Shown: positions 10,341-24,600 of the stretch, in pieces
How positions within the stretch are numbered: position 1 is the stretch's first letter
Layout of the letters: every line of letters starts with the position of its first letter
Source of the DNA: Antedon mediterranea
Taxonomy: Eukaryota > Echinodermata > Crinoidea > Comatulida > Antedonidae
Assembly (NCBI RefSeq): GCF_964355755.1
Contig: NC_092670.1
Span: 30,863,795 to 30,927,794 of the forward strand
Length of the DNA: 64,000 bases
Direction: 5' to 3'
The notes under the pieces: model-generated
Told to the model about the DNA's origin: nothing
Databases searched by the model: none
The model's input: only the letters and a program-made list of their open reading frames with translations
Program-made: the position numbers and the translations under genes

Positions 10341-11919
10341 TTTTTTATAAAAATTGTAAATTAAAAATGAATTATATTTAATTTATATAATTTATAATTT
10401 TAATCTCTGGTTATTCTAAATTTTGATTGAATCATTTGATTAGAATGTAAGGCATACATTTAAAACTTGGAAGCAGTCATTCCTCCATAATGCAATGAGG
10501 TAGATACTTACACTACTAACATACAAGAAGGGACAATAATAGTAATATAAAAACGGTACTTAACTTAAGGGACCAAACTTAAAATAACATTTCCACAAAT
10601 GTATTAAAGAAATATATTTACAATGTACTTTGGCTCAAATAAAACTGCCCTGACAAATACATTTTACCAAAAAAGCTTATTAAAAATAAGGTTCTATGTG
10701 CTTTTTATAAATAATTTAACTTCCAATGTGTGTATATATATTTAAATTAAACGTTTTTGTCACCTGATGAACTTTCAAATTAATTATGATTTAGTCATAT
10801 TAAGATTCATAATCTTATATTAGTTAATACCTTGAATATAAGCCTACTTTCTGTAAATCTTAAATGAAATCTGCATATAATGTTTACAAGTATAGGATGT
10901 TTTCATTTATGTATAATGTTCTGAATACTATAATCGATTATTAGTAAGACAATACAGTAATAATATGTAGCTTTCGATTTGCGACCACCAGTTTCGACGT
11001 CATGTTGCAATTAAGGTGCTTCATCGCCAAATTTCTCACCGGTTTTTTGTGGATTATTATCATGCGTACGCTTAGGTACAAATCGAAAGCACCCAGTAGA
11101 GATATTCAACAATTTAACCCATAACAATGCATTGGTATGAGCTGGTGCTGTACAATAGTCTATTGCTTGTGTTGGAAATGTAAGAAAAACATCGCCAGAA
11201 CTATAATTGTACAGATCTTAAGTCTGGATTTGTTATTAGACTACTCGTTATTAAAGTTGTTTATGGTAGCAGCCAAAACAGCGATGGATATTATAAGCAT
11301 TTAAACCATTATTAGGCTACAGTGGCATGTCGTTTTAAGATCATAACTAAAATGTTGTAGCATTTTAAAATTTTATTAAATTACCGTATCTATAGTTGTT
11401 TTTAGCATTTAAGATCGTGTCGTCTTTAAACATTATACGTACGTGTTGCCTTATTATAATATCTAAGTTGCGGACGTGACGTTGTTTCGGAGCAACAACA
11501 TGTAGTGTCTGTAAGCGTTAACTGTATACAGTCAATAGCCACCATCTATCTAGTATAACAGTTATCAAGCACCAAGTTAATAAACTAATTGCAAAATTAA
11601 AATGTGGACTGTAATTGTGTGTTTGGATCGTGTTTGTACACAGTACATTTAGTGCGATGGCAAACATCGAACTACAGACGATAAACAACAAGTTTCCTTC
11701 TAGCATAATAGGGTAACCATAAAAATATTTGTTTTAATCTATACTAATCATGACGTTATTTCATTGAACGTGTAAAAATATTTTTTTCATCAAAGGCAGC
11801 ATAAGTGGTTATCCTAGTAATTCTAGGATGAAACACCTTTTGTTTATGTAAAAGATTAAATGCATATTATCATCGTCATCGTTGATCGTTATCGCCCTAT
11901 TATAAAAGGGCTTTCAGAT

Positions 11920-12066
11920 AATTGTCGCTTGTGATTGGCCAATTCACTTGCGTTGTAACTACGTCGTTGCGTTGCGTCCAATAGTGGTAAACGCTTCTCC
12001 CACCACACGACGCAACGCAATGACGTTAGCGCAACGCAAGCGAGTTGGCCAATGACAAGCGACGGT
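11920..12066. repeat. Foldback palindrome with opposed CCAAT boxes
   Basis: The left part (GTCGCTTGTGATTGGCCAAT, then CACTTGCGTTG) is the imperfect complement of the right part (CAACGCAAGCGAGTTGGCCA, then ATGACAAGCGAC). The arms are about 55-60 bp around a short centre near 11995. GATTGG and CCAAT occur in mirror positions. It is richer in CpG than its surroundings. It is probably a small foldback transposon, and a bidirectional regulatory element is possible but less supported. Confidence 0.65.
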
Positions 12067-14791
12067 TCGGATAAACCATCGATTAGTCAATTTGCTTACG
12101 TTGCGAATTTTTGCCTTATCACATGAATTGCTGCTTCTTCGCCATTGTGGCTTAAACATTATCTGTAAGTGCTGTACAAAATTGCACTCGTATCCCATTG
12201 ATTCTGAAATTACTATCGTTGATTCTGATACAGACTGGTTGTGCTTTTAACAAATTTTACACAATGTTAAATACAAAAACATCCAATTACCATAAGCGAG
12301 TCTCTTATGTGTCAGACAAAAACATGTGCATAGACTCCATTTTATAATTCCCTTTAATAAAATGAGCTACTTCAAAAGCCGAATGTGGCGCCAAAACTTA
12401 ATAAAATAAGGATTAGGCCTACATGAACACTTTTTTGATACAAAAGATATTAACTTAGCCTAACGTAAATGAATTTTTTCTAATTTTCTTGGTTATTTAT
12501 TATAAAATTGAAAGCATTTTTAGTTGAATACTGTAGTTGGATTCGCTACGAACTTCATAACAAAATGATACGTGCGTGATGGCATGAGAACGGGTCAATG
12601 ATCCACTTTCTCCCCTTCACCCTATATTTTATCTCGCAAAAATAGCATTCTGCCGTATGTCGCCCTCTATAATAATTATTATCAACTGTTATAGTTGAAA
12701 AACATTAAATTATTTCAAATATATGATCTACAATGACAATGTATTAATTTGAGGTAAGTTGGTCAAGTAAAATGAAAGTGGTGCATTGTTTAACCCTATA
12801 TATTTCACAGATTTGTGTCAAAAACACTGGATCTTCTTACTATATATTATCTTAACTTAATTTATGTGTTGGTTTGATCAGGGATTAACAGCTTCCTGGT
12901 TTGACTAGGGAGATATCTCCCTGGTTTGATTGGCCCTGTGAGTTGATCTTGATATGCTGGTGCTAGTGGCATTCTAAATATGTTCTTGCTCAGATATATA
13001 TCTTCCGAAATTATCATCTTTGTCTTTCATTAATGACGTCATTTAAAAAAATAGTACAGTATTTCCCCTCTGCTACATTGCATATCAGTATGTATGCTGT
13101 TTTCAGCGAGACAAGATGCAACAGAATAGAACAGAATAGAATAATAACGAAACCACAAAAAAACGTTAATTCAGTTTGAATATTTTAATACGTAAAAGAT
13201 AACGGTACGAAATACTTCAGGAATACTGTTTAATTCAAGCATTACTGAACATCTTCTAAATTTGAACATATTATCTATCGTATAATATAATATTAATTTT
13301 GCCTCAGCTGACCATTACTCTGACCACCAACCCACGTAAACGAAACCTACGATAAATAAAATCAGACAGTACGAGTCAACTACCATAGACTACATTCTGT
13401 AGCCTCAGATCATTTTCAAAGACCGTCTCGAAGTAATCTTCGTCTACGACGATGGACGAAATACATTAAGACCAAATGTAATATTTCCCTCATTCAAATA
13501 AATCCCCAGTCCTCCTTCACCCCACTCTCATACACATGGAGTATGTTTTACAATACATTCAAGTTTAACATTAGCACTATGCTACAAACGGTGTGTAGCA
13601 TGCACCTATCATGTTACGATCATATTTCTTAACTTTATCTCTCAGCAAATATTTATTAATTATATACTTATATTCATATTTTCTTTTAAACAAATAATTA
13701 ATTTATATACAAAAACTCTGATAAATAAACCTTATAGACATCATGAGCACACGATTATCCAATATAAACTATCAATACATTTACAATAATTACAATATTT
13801 ACAATAATGTATGACACAAGATGATGTCACAATATAAAATGTCGTGTAAAATTTAGATACAATAAGATTAACAATAACATTAACTGATATTTTAAAAAGT
13901 ATACCCCTGGATTTGCCGATACAATGTATTAAATGTAACCCTGTTTGCCGTTCAAAAAATCTTATTTAAATGCTTTATAGGCCTACTGTATACAACCTAA
14001 ATAGATTGTCAATACACGAGACACTAACTGGCTTACCCACATAAGTAATTGTTGTGTGTATCGAGCCTCTTGTCAGGCCATCATACGGTTAGAGGAGGTC
14101 AAGAAAGTAAGAATGTTGGTTGGGTACAGAAGATATGTCCCCTTAGTAGTGGATCTATTATAATTCCCCTTTTGGACCCATAATTGCTTACCACATCTAT
14201 CTATTTTTAGTCATGGTGATTCCACCCACTGACAAAATGACGGATTTATTAAATGCTTACGGGTCACGGCAACATTATGCATTTTATCGACAACTTAAAT
14301 TATATTATTAATGATTAATATGTTAATTACAATGTCATGCCTTGAATGTTAGATATAGGTCAATCACGTGAGTGTAAATAGTCGACACTCGCCAATAACG
14401 GGACACGTTTGATTTTATACGGTAACTAGTTATGACATTAGGATTAATTATTGTGATAAGCACCTTTTAAAAAACATAATCGCAAGCCCTACTGTATTTA
14501 AAATCACCAGTCTACTACTCAAATTAGTCAGTGACACATCAAAGAAACTGACAAATCACAGGAATTCAAACGGTATATACCGAATTGTGCTTGGCTTTGT
14601 ACGCCGCCGGTATTGACGCTGTTTCCCTATATCATAAAAAGTCGAACGTGAACCGTTTTTAGCCTATGCCAATTATTGTTTATATTGGGTACATTTTTTA
14701 GAAGAACTGTCGTTTAAGTTAAGAATACCCAACAACATGGGTTTATGATATACAAGCATCATCATGATATGACGGAAGTGTTCACAGTATA

Positions 14792-14818
14792 ACCATGGAG
14801 GAATATTTCCTCCATGGT
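14792..14818. repeat. Perfect 11-bp hairpin
   Basis: ACCATGGAGGA is followed by a 5-nt loop (ATATT) and then TCCTCCATGGT, a perfect stem. It lies about 400 bp downstream of the BAMBI stop codon on the strand BAMBI is read from, so it could fall in the BAMBI 3' UTR. Function is unknown. Confidence 0.75.
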
Positions 14819-15231
14819 ATAACATACTGTAGTTAACTTATATATTGTATTCCTGGCGTCTAGATGTATATTGGATAAAACATTAAATGAATCATATTTA
14901 TCAATCTATTAATGCATTTCCTATGGGAATATAATCTGTAATAACGATTTTTGTCAATAAAGATTTATAAAACATATCAGTCTAAAAGTACATTGACATA
15001 TTATGTTAACGATTCTAACGTAAATGTGTTTGTGAAACCAAGTTAGACTCAAATCTTCCAGATGATAAAAACACGCGAATCTTCCATGTAAGATACCGGT
15101 CCCCATCTAATACAAATGTTATTAGTAACTTGTCTGACTCAAATCATCCAGACGTTTTGAAGTTCTTGGTAATGTCAATCTTATGTATAAAAAAGAGAAC
15201 GACTGGAATTCATCACGTGACATACGGTACA

Positions 15232-15638
15232 TCATACCATATCGTGCTTATCAATATTCATTTTAAAATGTTCTTTTTTCATTGAAAAGTTTTTAGGGAG
15301 ATCATTTCTGTTCTGTTGCTTTGCTTCGTGCTGGAGTTTCCAGATATATGTATTGTTCAATTTACACTGTAAAAGATCAAGATTGTTGTCCGTAATTGTT
15401 ATATTTTTCACATTATTTGCGTCCCAGAATTCTTGTCGCATAGATGTCGGTCGGTATTGTGGTAATTTATGTCCACTGTTGAATCTTTCGAAATGTTTTT
15501 CTTCGTTTTTTAGCATCCTAGCTGCTAACAATATTAAAATGAATAAAATGCAGGCGCCTCCGATTGGAACAGCGATTACTGCGGCTCGGAACCAGACAGT
15601 TCGGTTTACGGAATGGTATGGCTGAGTATTTCTACTAT
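15232..15638 (-). CDS. BAMBI: BAMBI exon 3: transmembrane and cytoplasmic tail
   Basis: The acceptor is TATTTCAG|ATAG. Residues begin DSRNTQPYHSVNRTVWFRAA, then a single hydrophobic membrane segment, a stop-transfer cluster (RMLKNEEKHFERF) and a tail of about 90 residues ending HKDMV-like at the stop (15232-15234). The tail is Asn/Lys-rich and lacks any kinase motif, as expected for this family. Confidence 0.93.
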
Positions 15639-18600
15639 CTGAAATATTAAAAAAATATAAAGAAATATTAATTTAGCTATAACACTGGACCATCATTTCT
15701 GATTTGTTTATGGTATTCATTATCCTACGATTTTCTCAAAACCATGTTATTTAGACTCCATAACGATACGATGTTTTCAGAATTCTGGTTATTGTGGTAG
15801 AGTGCCTATAGATAATTGGTTTCTGAATAACCACTGTCATAAATTTTCCAGCTGGAATGGTTCGTTCTATAAATAAAGTTGAAATAAAATAAACAGGTAC
15901 ACTGCCCTCTACCTTATCATTTATTAGATGCGCGCCCATTTCAATTTTGTGAGTCTGTGTGTATTAGACATTCAATTGTATTCAAATTGTATTTTATCAC
16001 CATTATTATATGCATGCTTAGAAAACAAGTAGACTTGTTCGTATTGTATACGTTATCTTCGTGTAACTGTACACAAGCACCCGTAACGTAAACACAATGA
16101 ATGGCTCATAATTGCAATAACTTTCTTTTCGACAACAAATGAATGACACAAAAGTTTAATATTTGCTACTTTCAATGTAGAACAGAAGCGTAAATCAAGT
16201 GTACGACTTGGTGCCATCAACCTCAGTAAATAACGCAACAGAGCGTGGAGAGACCATAGGAGTATCGATATCAATATTTCCAGCTTATTACAAAAACCCA
16301 ATGGTCCGTATGCTAGGCGACATTCATACTACTTACTAGACCAATACAAACACCAACTAATCGAATTCTACCGACATGTTTTTTTCGCGCATTACTGGAT
16401 ATGAACACAATAGTTTCTATTACACCAGACGATGTAGACCACTGCAAATTTACTTTATCATTCCAAACAGTTAATAATATATATATGTATATATATATTC
16501 GTTATTAATTGGTTTATTTGTAATAAATTCATTTCCTCGAATTAGCTAACTTGCTTTAATTAGAAAACGACGATTTAATTTTTGAAGACAATCAGCAGAG
16601 GCGTCGTGAATAATTTTGCCGCAATTAATCGCAGTCAACAATATTAGAAGTCGACCTCATTGCACGGTATTGTTTCAAATGAATAATGTTTATGCAAAAA
16701 ACATATCGTCAACAGGCTCAAATGGCGCCAAGACGGAGAGGCTGATGTTTGTATTGACAAAAGTGCACGAGTTGTTTTACCATCAACAGTGAATGGTGTT
16801 CGTTGTAGAAGTGATTTTGAACGCAGTCGTCTTTATCGGAAAGTGCACTCCACGAGGGCCATCTCCCGTGGGATATAACGTATTTAATACATCACATGGG
16901 TAGATTTGTGTATTACGTCAATGCTAATGCAATGCTACTCAGTATGGCACTGTGTATTTGGCTAAGCACAATAAAAAATCATGGAGTGTAAAGTTATGAT
17001 GCACACATTGCTGTAGGCCTATACGGCATCGTATCGGTATAATAGACGGATCCAAATTGGGATGGGAGTTATATATTATATGTATTAGGACACACAGCCC
17101 CACGGATAAAATTCGGTAAAAGACAATTCAACGGATAGGTTAAAAGTTCAGTATTTCATGTTACAATATAATTGACAGAGAACTGTACTACCGTAAATTT
17201 TAAAAAGAGAAAAAAATATTGTTAACAATAACGGAGTCAGTTAATTAGCCTGTAGCGTCAGTCCTTGAACGTGTTGCTAATTGTTGTGTGCGATTAATAT
17301 GTATTGTTTGGTTTTTACTGGTACTGTAATCTAAACTTCCGGTGTGACAAAATGGCCGTCGGAGACAAGTAATCAAGCCCAATACAGTTACAGTAGCAGA
17401 AGTGTTATAAATATCGACAACATTTGTCCTCCACGAGAAAGACCATCTCAATATCAAATTCATGAAAACGGTGGTTTATGTGCATGGAAAACAAATGACA
17501 CGAGGTTTGATGGAATCGCTGTGACTTTTTTTGGCCTATTGTTTCTATTGTATTTAGAGCTTGGCTTTTGAAGGTTTGTTGAGCTCTGTGTAGACAACAA
17601 CAAGACGTCGTGCCGTGACGTTATATCATTCTTGTTTGTTTGATTTGTATGCCATATTTATGTTATGTTTGATAATCACTTTAACATTCTTTCAAGCACT
17701 GATGTTTCAAACTACTTTTAATTTTAAATTTATACTGAAGAAATATTAATTAGTAAACCTAATGTGAATCCGAATAACGATCGAACATTGTATTATTATA
17801 TATTTATTTATTATCGTATTTTATTTAAAACTTTAAATAGTATACACATAGGCCAATGCGATATTACAGCCCTGCATATCCATACCATTATTTGTGACCG
17901 AAACCCAAGTCTGTATTATCTGTGAGCTCAGGTAGTATACGTATGAAACGCCATATGTGCCAAAATATTATCTTTAATATTAATTCTAACAGTCTATAAC
18001 CTAGAATACACTGAAACCAACGTAGTTTCATTATGTATTATTTCAGGATTTGGCCGTTTAATCTTTGTTCCAAGAATTATTAGTGTGACTGCACCTTTAA
18101 ATATATTAGGCTAAACGCACCAGTACCGAACCATATCAAGAGTCCTCCATGGTGTGAGATACGGAGATTATATCAATACTGGTGCAATTGTACACTGAAA
18201 GATAAATATCTAAAGTCCTTTTCATACCATACAATGTTTCAGTTATAATACAGGTTTCAGGTTGCCTGTATTTATTCTTGATACACCTGTCTATATAATT
18301 GTATCTAATTATCTCTATAACTTTACAACTGTAAAAATATAATAATTGTATCTACAGTAATTATCTTATATAACTTTACAATTGTATAAAGTATAAATTG
18401 TCTTGACCATTAAAATAACAAAGTTGAATTGACAATACATGTTTTGTAGGTTGTATACACATTCAGTCGCGTTGAATCCGTTTTTACTCAGTGATACAGC
18501 AAGGATGTTTTTAGTGGTATGGTGTACAACTGTGTACGATATGATACTGCAATTATCGCACTTTGTAATTACGTCGTCGCACTTTATACTTACATCAAAG

Positions 18601-21600
18601 TTCGCGCACTTTGACTTCGAGAATTTTCGTGATTTTGTGTTTAAGTACATTGCTTATTTCGAGGGTTTAGATTTGTTACATAGATAAATGGCCTATGTGG
18701 GTCTTTTATAAAGCCTATTATACACTGCAAGGAAAAGAGAAAATCCCTGTTAAGTTGTGCATTTTCTTGACAAACATATAGAGTGACAGCCTCAGTAACT
18801 ACAATGAGACATTACAACACATTTCTCCATCCAAACAGTGGAAAACTCTGGGTTTGCAACTAGACTTAAAACATCACTATGCTATACTGTACATTCCTAT
18901 TTTGTATACTAAAGTACGGTAGCCAAGTTGTCAGTAGGCAACCGTTATATGTCAAAATACATAGAATACTCAGAGCAGGAAATCATGTTTAATCAGTTGG
19001 CCTTCACGGGAGCCAGTACGATGCCTTCGGAAGCTAGTCTTGTAAATGCTAAGCCTGGTTAACTTATTAAATACTGACTGTATTCAGTATCGTAAACTAC
19101 AAAAAAATGTTTAAATCACACACATTGCTTCAACATTTATGGTGTCATTTAATATTAATATATATTTTAATTTAACGGGAATACAATTATTAAAGAAAAT
19201 GTTAAATACTTGCAGTGCGAAAAGGTCAGAGTAAGAAGTGATCCCTCCGTGATTATTTCCTTCATAACTCATGATATGGGTGTGTGTATGATTCGAGTCA
19301 ACGGTTCTGTACTGTACAGCCATACCCAAATGACCTACAGTCCGATTACAATCTAACAATGACCCAGGTGAAACAAACTGAACCCCACCCCTCCCCGTAA
19401 GTTGTAACACCATAAAACAGGTCCATACTACAGCAACAATAATACTGTAGTAATATTAATAATACATAAATAATGACAATAATATGTTAAACAAAATCAC
19501 ACTGAGTACCGTAAATTAGAAAATATGCCTAGCGTACTTATTAACAAATCGACATGCAAAGAAAACAAATGTTGTCGGTGGGTGATCATAACGGGTGGTG
19601 GCAGGCCTAGCCTCTGACAGGCCTTTTATTACCTCCACTCTGCGTTTAGAAAGCATACAGCTGTTTTTCATATTTAACAATGTTAATATTATTTACACTT
19701 ACAGACTATGTAACATTTTGTTCGTTTGTTTTTTGTAAACATATTGAGACGGTGGCTTTTGACGCATATTACTGTGTAGTGGCGATTACGTATTAATTTT
19801 TAGAAAAAAAAATGTTATTTTAAATTAGTTAAGCCATGGACATAATGCTATAACAAATATTTGTTTATTGCCGTTCCCCTTTCCTAGGCATATAGATAGG
19901 GTATAGGATAATAAGGATTAGTATAGTATTTCTCTACAAATCAGTTCATTTCAAATTTGTTTATAGTTTTACTTTCATTTTTTTACGCCAGAGGAATTAA
20001 TGAAAGCCTATTTAGGACTATGCCATTTACTAAAAATATTTTCTGGTAACGCTTCATTCAAATTGTTTCGAAGAACGGAAGATGTGGCCGTCTTCCGTTC
20101 CGTTAAACGGGACATGCGTGAATGTATTGGCTTTAAGCAGTCAATTCTAACTTTTATTGACCTTGAACTTATAAATAAAATTATGAATTTTTGATGAATT
20201 AAAATTATTTGATCTCACTTTCAGTCACTTGGAAAGACCATGCATGGAACTACACAGACTACAAATATTGCTGTAATTATCGTTAATGACCGTTTCAAGA
20301 CTGTGCCGTATGTGGGACTTACTCATAATAATTACGATTCCAACAGTGCGGTAAGTTAGGCAATGTCAAAGGCTGGATGGAACCCCACTGGCTTACATTA
20401 TGTCATTCAACGTACCATGTTGTTAAAATACATGTTTCCCATTAATAATACATCATACTCCGCGGTGTGTTCGTCAAATTACTCAGGAGATTTTGGACTT
20501 GTAAAGGGTCACCTCTGTCTGGTATGTCCCCAATTACGCAAAATACAAATCACTTTGAACTAATAGGCCAGTGCCGCTCTTAGCAGATGATATTGACTTG
20601 ACTGAAATAAACTTTTTCGATCACGAACAGGCAAGTAAAATTTATGGTAAATCTCCACATTATGACAATATTTGTCCAATAAGCAAATTCCGTGCACACG
20701 TCACATCGTGTTGTTTTTTAGGATCTCTAAATGCATGATGTCCCTCGCAACTGTATAAACCAGACCTCTGCGGTGTCTGTGGTTACGCAATTACGTACAC
20801 TGTAAAACGCAAGTAATTTGACCAATCACAATACGACGATTTGCGTGTACGTGTATACGTCAATGTGCTGTGTGAAACAAGGTTTATAGTGTGGGCCCTA
20901 CTTACATTTCAATATGCAATACAGTGTAAATACTCCGAGTTTAGTAAGATATTTGGCAAAATACTTCGCCCAAGGACATATCTGAGAAAAACCAGGGATC
21001 GGCGTGAGAGGGGGTAATTGGTCAGGCGACAAGTGGACGATCTAAACAGATTCCTTATCTTTTAGTTACATAAGGACAGTGTTGTCAAAATAGTATCAAT
21101 TTACATATCCACAATAAAAGTAGTTTATGTACCGGCTATTAGATTCAACATTTGTGAATTTCGAACAACCCAGTGAAAAGTGAGATTCACAGGAAAAACG
21201 AATCAATGTGTCTCCTGCAACAGAGGGATCAATATAATCGAATCTGAACATATATTTAATTAATAATAAATATTTCATTATATTAATCATTATAATTAAG
21301 TGCTAATACTATCGTTATTAATACCGTAATCATTTGTGCTTTGCATACGGTACATCCCCCTCATTTCCACCTATTCGAACTCTGTATCCGCTTGTGTTGA
21401 ATAACAAATATTCCTACAAAAGTGTCAGACAGACGCTCTGATTGTGTCCCAAAATACAATATTAACTTAATATTACATGTATATTTTAGCATTCGCTTAC
21501 CTAATTCATTACGGTCTCTTTCCGGAATTGTGATTGGTCTATCCACACTTATATCATAATTACACATGTCACTGGTACAACATAACACCGTCAGTGTTTC

Positions 21601-24600
21601 TGTGTTATTAATATTTTCCCTGGTTTGACATAAATTTACTGCTAAATCCTCTACACAACCGTGTGTGTAGGAACGGCTGCCGTGGATAGAATCTTCGATA
21701 TATTCCGTATAACAACCAGTATCTGATTTGCACATGTAACTGTATCCTACGCAACTCGGCGCGTTGCAATAACAATGTATTTCCCCTAAAATACACAACA
21801 AAAAAAACAACAAACAAATATTAATAATTGTTCTGTATTAAAAAAAAAGAAGCATTTTACGATATGAAGTTATGACACCGCCGCCGTACAATTAAATAGC
21901 TGCGCTTGGTGTAAGTGCGTCTAGTAAGAAAACGGGAACCTTGTGATTATTATGCATTGTAAGGAATTTACTAATATGCACAATAACAGTATTTTGCAAT
22001 GAAGAAGACCATATGAAATACACAGTATCTAGTTATTAAATATTATATTTCGAGTATCTTTTCACTGAAAATCAAGATATTAATCAATCATTATAACACG
22101 ATTTATTGAATTATCACATCGATACATGCACCAATAGTAACTTGTGATGGCATACCGAACTGCAAGATATAGGCCTAATAAGTAGGCCTAGGCCTACTTG
22201 CCGTACCATGGGCATCTGCATGTTTGCATCATAAGCCACATTAGGTATGTAGCGCTTTTTAGGCGATAATCAACGACAAAAATGGATTTCTTTCTCAATA
22301 AGATCGATACCTGCTTTCTTACTATGTGTTTAAATGTGTATAAGACTGTGCATGTAAAGCAGCGGCAAACGAAAACGCCACCTTAAAATTCCTAGTGCGG
22401 GAGACACAGGAAGTCAGAAAGTCATTCACCCTATTTTTCACAAACATACACAAGGTACAATACAATATGATGTCGTTAATTCTAAAATTCTAAATATTGC
22501 AGATATTTATATTTTCCCACTAAAATTACGATGGGAAAAAGTAAAATCAAAGAACCGGAATTTTAAACGACCGCAGCAACCATGCATGGTGTATCTTTGC
22601 ATAAAACTACTAAAGAAACGTTAACAAAAGGTAAGCCGAGTCGCTTTATTACACCAACTTGACGTCTATAATTTTCTATTTTGTATTGTAGAACAACAGA
22701 GACAGTTTTTCAACGGTATTGAAGCGTTTGACTATGACTACTGATTCTATTGTGTTGTAGTAGATTGTATGTCCTATGCCTGTCAAGCGAGCAATCGTTT
22801 TCAAGCACAAAACACCGAAAATTGGTCATTAAGCCACCCGTCTGTGCCTAAATAAAGGAAATCTTTGTTATAGGTGATATTGGTAGGAGCCAGATGCAGA
22901 GAAACCCAAATCCCGAAATACTAACTCGATGACAACGGTAACGAAATAATAATAAAACGAAGCGACCAATCGATTTATGCGATGCATGTGCACTTCCAGC
23001 CAGTCTCCTAGCCGATTGTACTCCGTCACGTCGGCGACAGTGTAGAATCACTTACAACAGTGAAAGAGATGATTCAAATAATAAATTTAATTAGTCAAAC
23101 CGTTAAAAAACAGTCCCCGCTTAATTGGGGCTTTTGTTCTTTAATGAAGTTTTGTTTTTACCAGCTACTTTCTTTGCGCTATCACGAGCAAGACAACGTA
23201 GCGCCACATCAGTAAACGTTAAATTTAATTTGTCGGTAAAGTAATAATTGCTCTAGTTTTTTTCTGAAACCAATAGTAAGTGCAACTATTTATTATAGGC
23301 AATCATTATTTCTACAGACTTATAATAACATTTTATTTTCTAAAGTACATGGCAAAACTACTATACTGGTAACACAATTTTACAACAGTTACATATGGAT
23401 ATAGATAGAAAGAGATAAATAAGGGTAGTTTTAACAAAGTTAAGGGTGGATGGGAAAACAATATTACATTTCACGTATTGAGATGTACTATGGAAGAGAA
23501 CTTAAATATGATTTAGGGTGGAAGACTTTAGAAGATGGGTACCGCTAAACTCCACCCAACAATCCATTGTTACACTTTCGATTTTTAACAGTAGGCCTAT
23601 ACGAGCGCACATAACAGCAGACCTTTTTCAAGATTTTTCAACATCTAGATCATTCAATTTCTGTCATCGCTTTCTGTCAAATTTACAATTAAAATGCAGA
23701 CACAAATGCTTTTTAATTCTTCATAAACCGCCAATACATTTATATTCGATTCGTTTTTCGAACATAAATATTGTTAAACTGTCTATATCATGGGAGTCAT
23801 TAACGTACTTTTTCTATGAATTACAAAACACATAAAGTACACCGTGTAATTAACGTGCTACATTCAAATTCAAATCTTACTTTTAATTAGGTCATTGCAC
23901 GTTTTAATTCATATCGATGGTTTTTCATTCAGACACATTAAAAAGTAATTGTGTGTTTTTATTATTGTTTCAAGCGCCAGACAACGGCTGTGTTCCCATT
24001 GTTGGAGGATCGATCAGATCTGAGGACTTGGCGTCCAAGATCTTGTGATTTTCCCCCGTTGGAACCAGTGAACAAAAGAGATGATCATCATTGTCTATGG
24101 TGGTTAAATCAAAACTACGCCTTTTTAAAAAGTGAGCGGCATTTGCACGAGGTCAGTTACAGTGTATTGTTATCCTTCGAAAACGTGTTATTTTTCTCGA
24201 AAATGTAATAACGTAACTAAAGGACATACTATACCCATAGGATCATGTGGTGACGACTTGTGTCTTGATTCACGTCCAATTCATATATAACAGTGAGCCA
24301 CAATCACATCGCTAAAACCAAAGGCTAGACTGGCCAAGGCTAAAGTATATTCAGTACATTTTGTCATGTGATTTTATAGTTATCACTTTTATTGGCATAA
24401 AAAAAAAACAATTTAAACATAAACATAATTTTGAAATTGATGCAATGCTTATAGTTCTATTTTAACAGAAGTAGAATTTCCCCATATAAGAATTCTTTCT
24501 CGTTCGCCATTAAAAAAAAAATATTTATATAAACATATAATATTAGCATTAAATACTTTACATTATTGGGTATACAGTAAATACAAACTCTATTAGAAAG

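Larger units (their letters stand above)
10341..15231. other. Intergenic region between convergent NIK and BAMBI
   Basis: No coding exon or RNA gene could be supported. ORFs here are short and show no protein-like composition. Structure seen: a 12-bp inverted repeat (GCTTTCGATTTG at 10970-10981 and its complement at 11079-11090), the 11925-12063 foldback, a 16-bp perfect palindrome AGGGAGATATCTCCCT (12907-12922) flanked by CCTGGTTTGA copies, and the hairpin at 14792-14818. TAGGCCTA occurs at 12414 and 13978. Confidence 0.6.

Noticed and set aside
23518-24208. Two + strand ORFs of 105 and 85 codons in BAMBI intron 1
   Set aside because: Composition is not protein-like, there are no domain motifs, no splice-joined partners, and the surrounding sequence is AT-rich non-coding.
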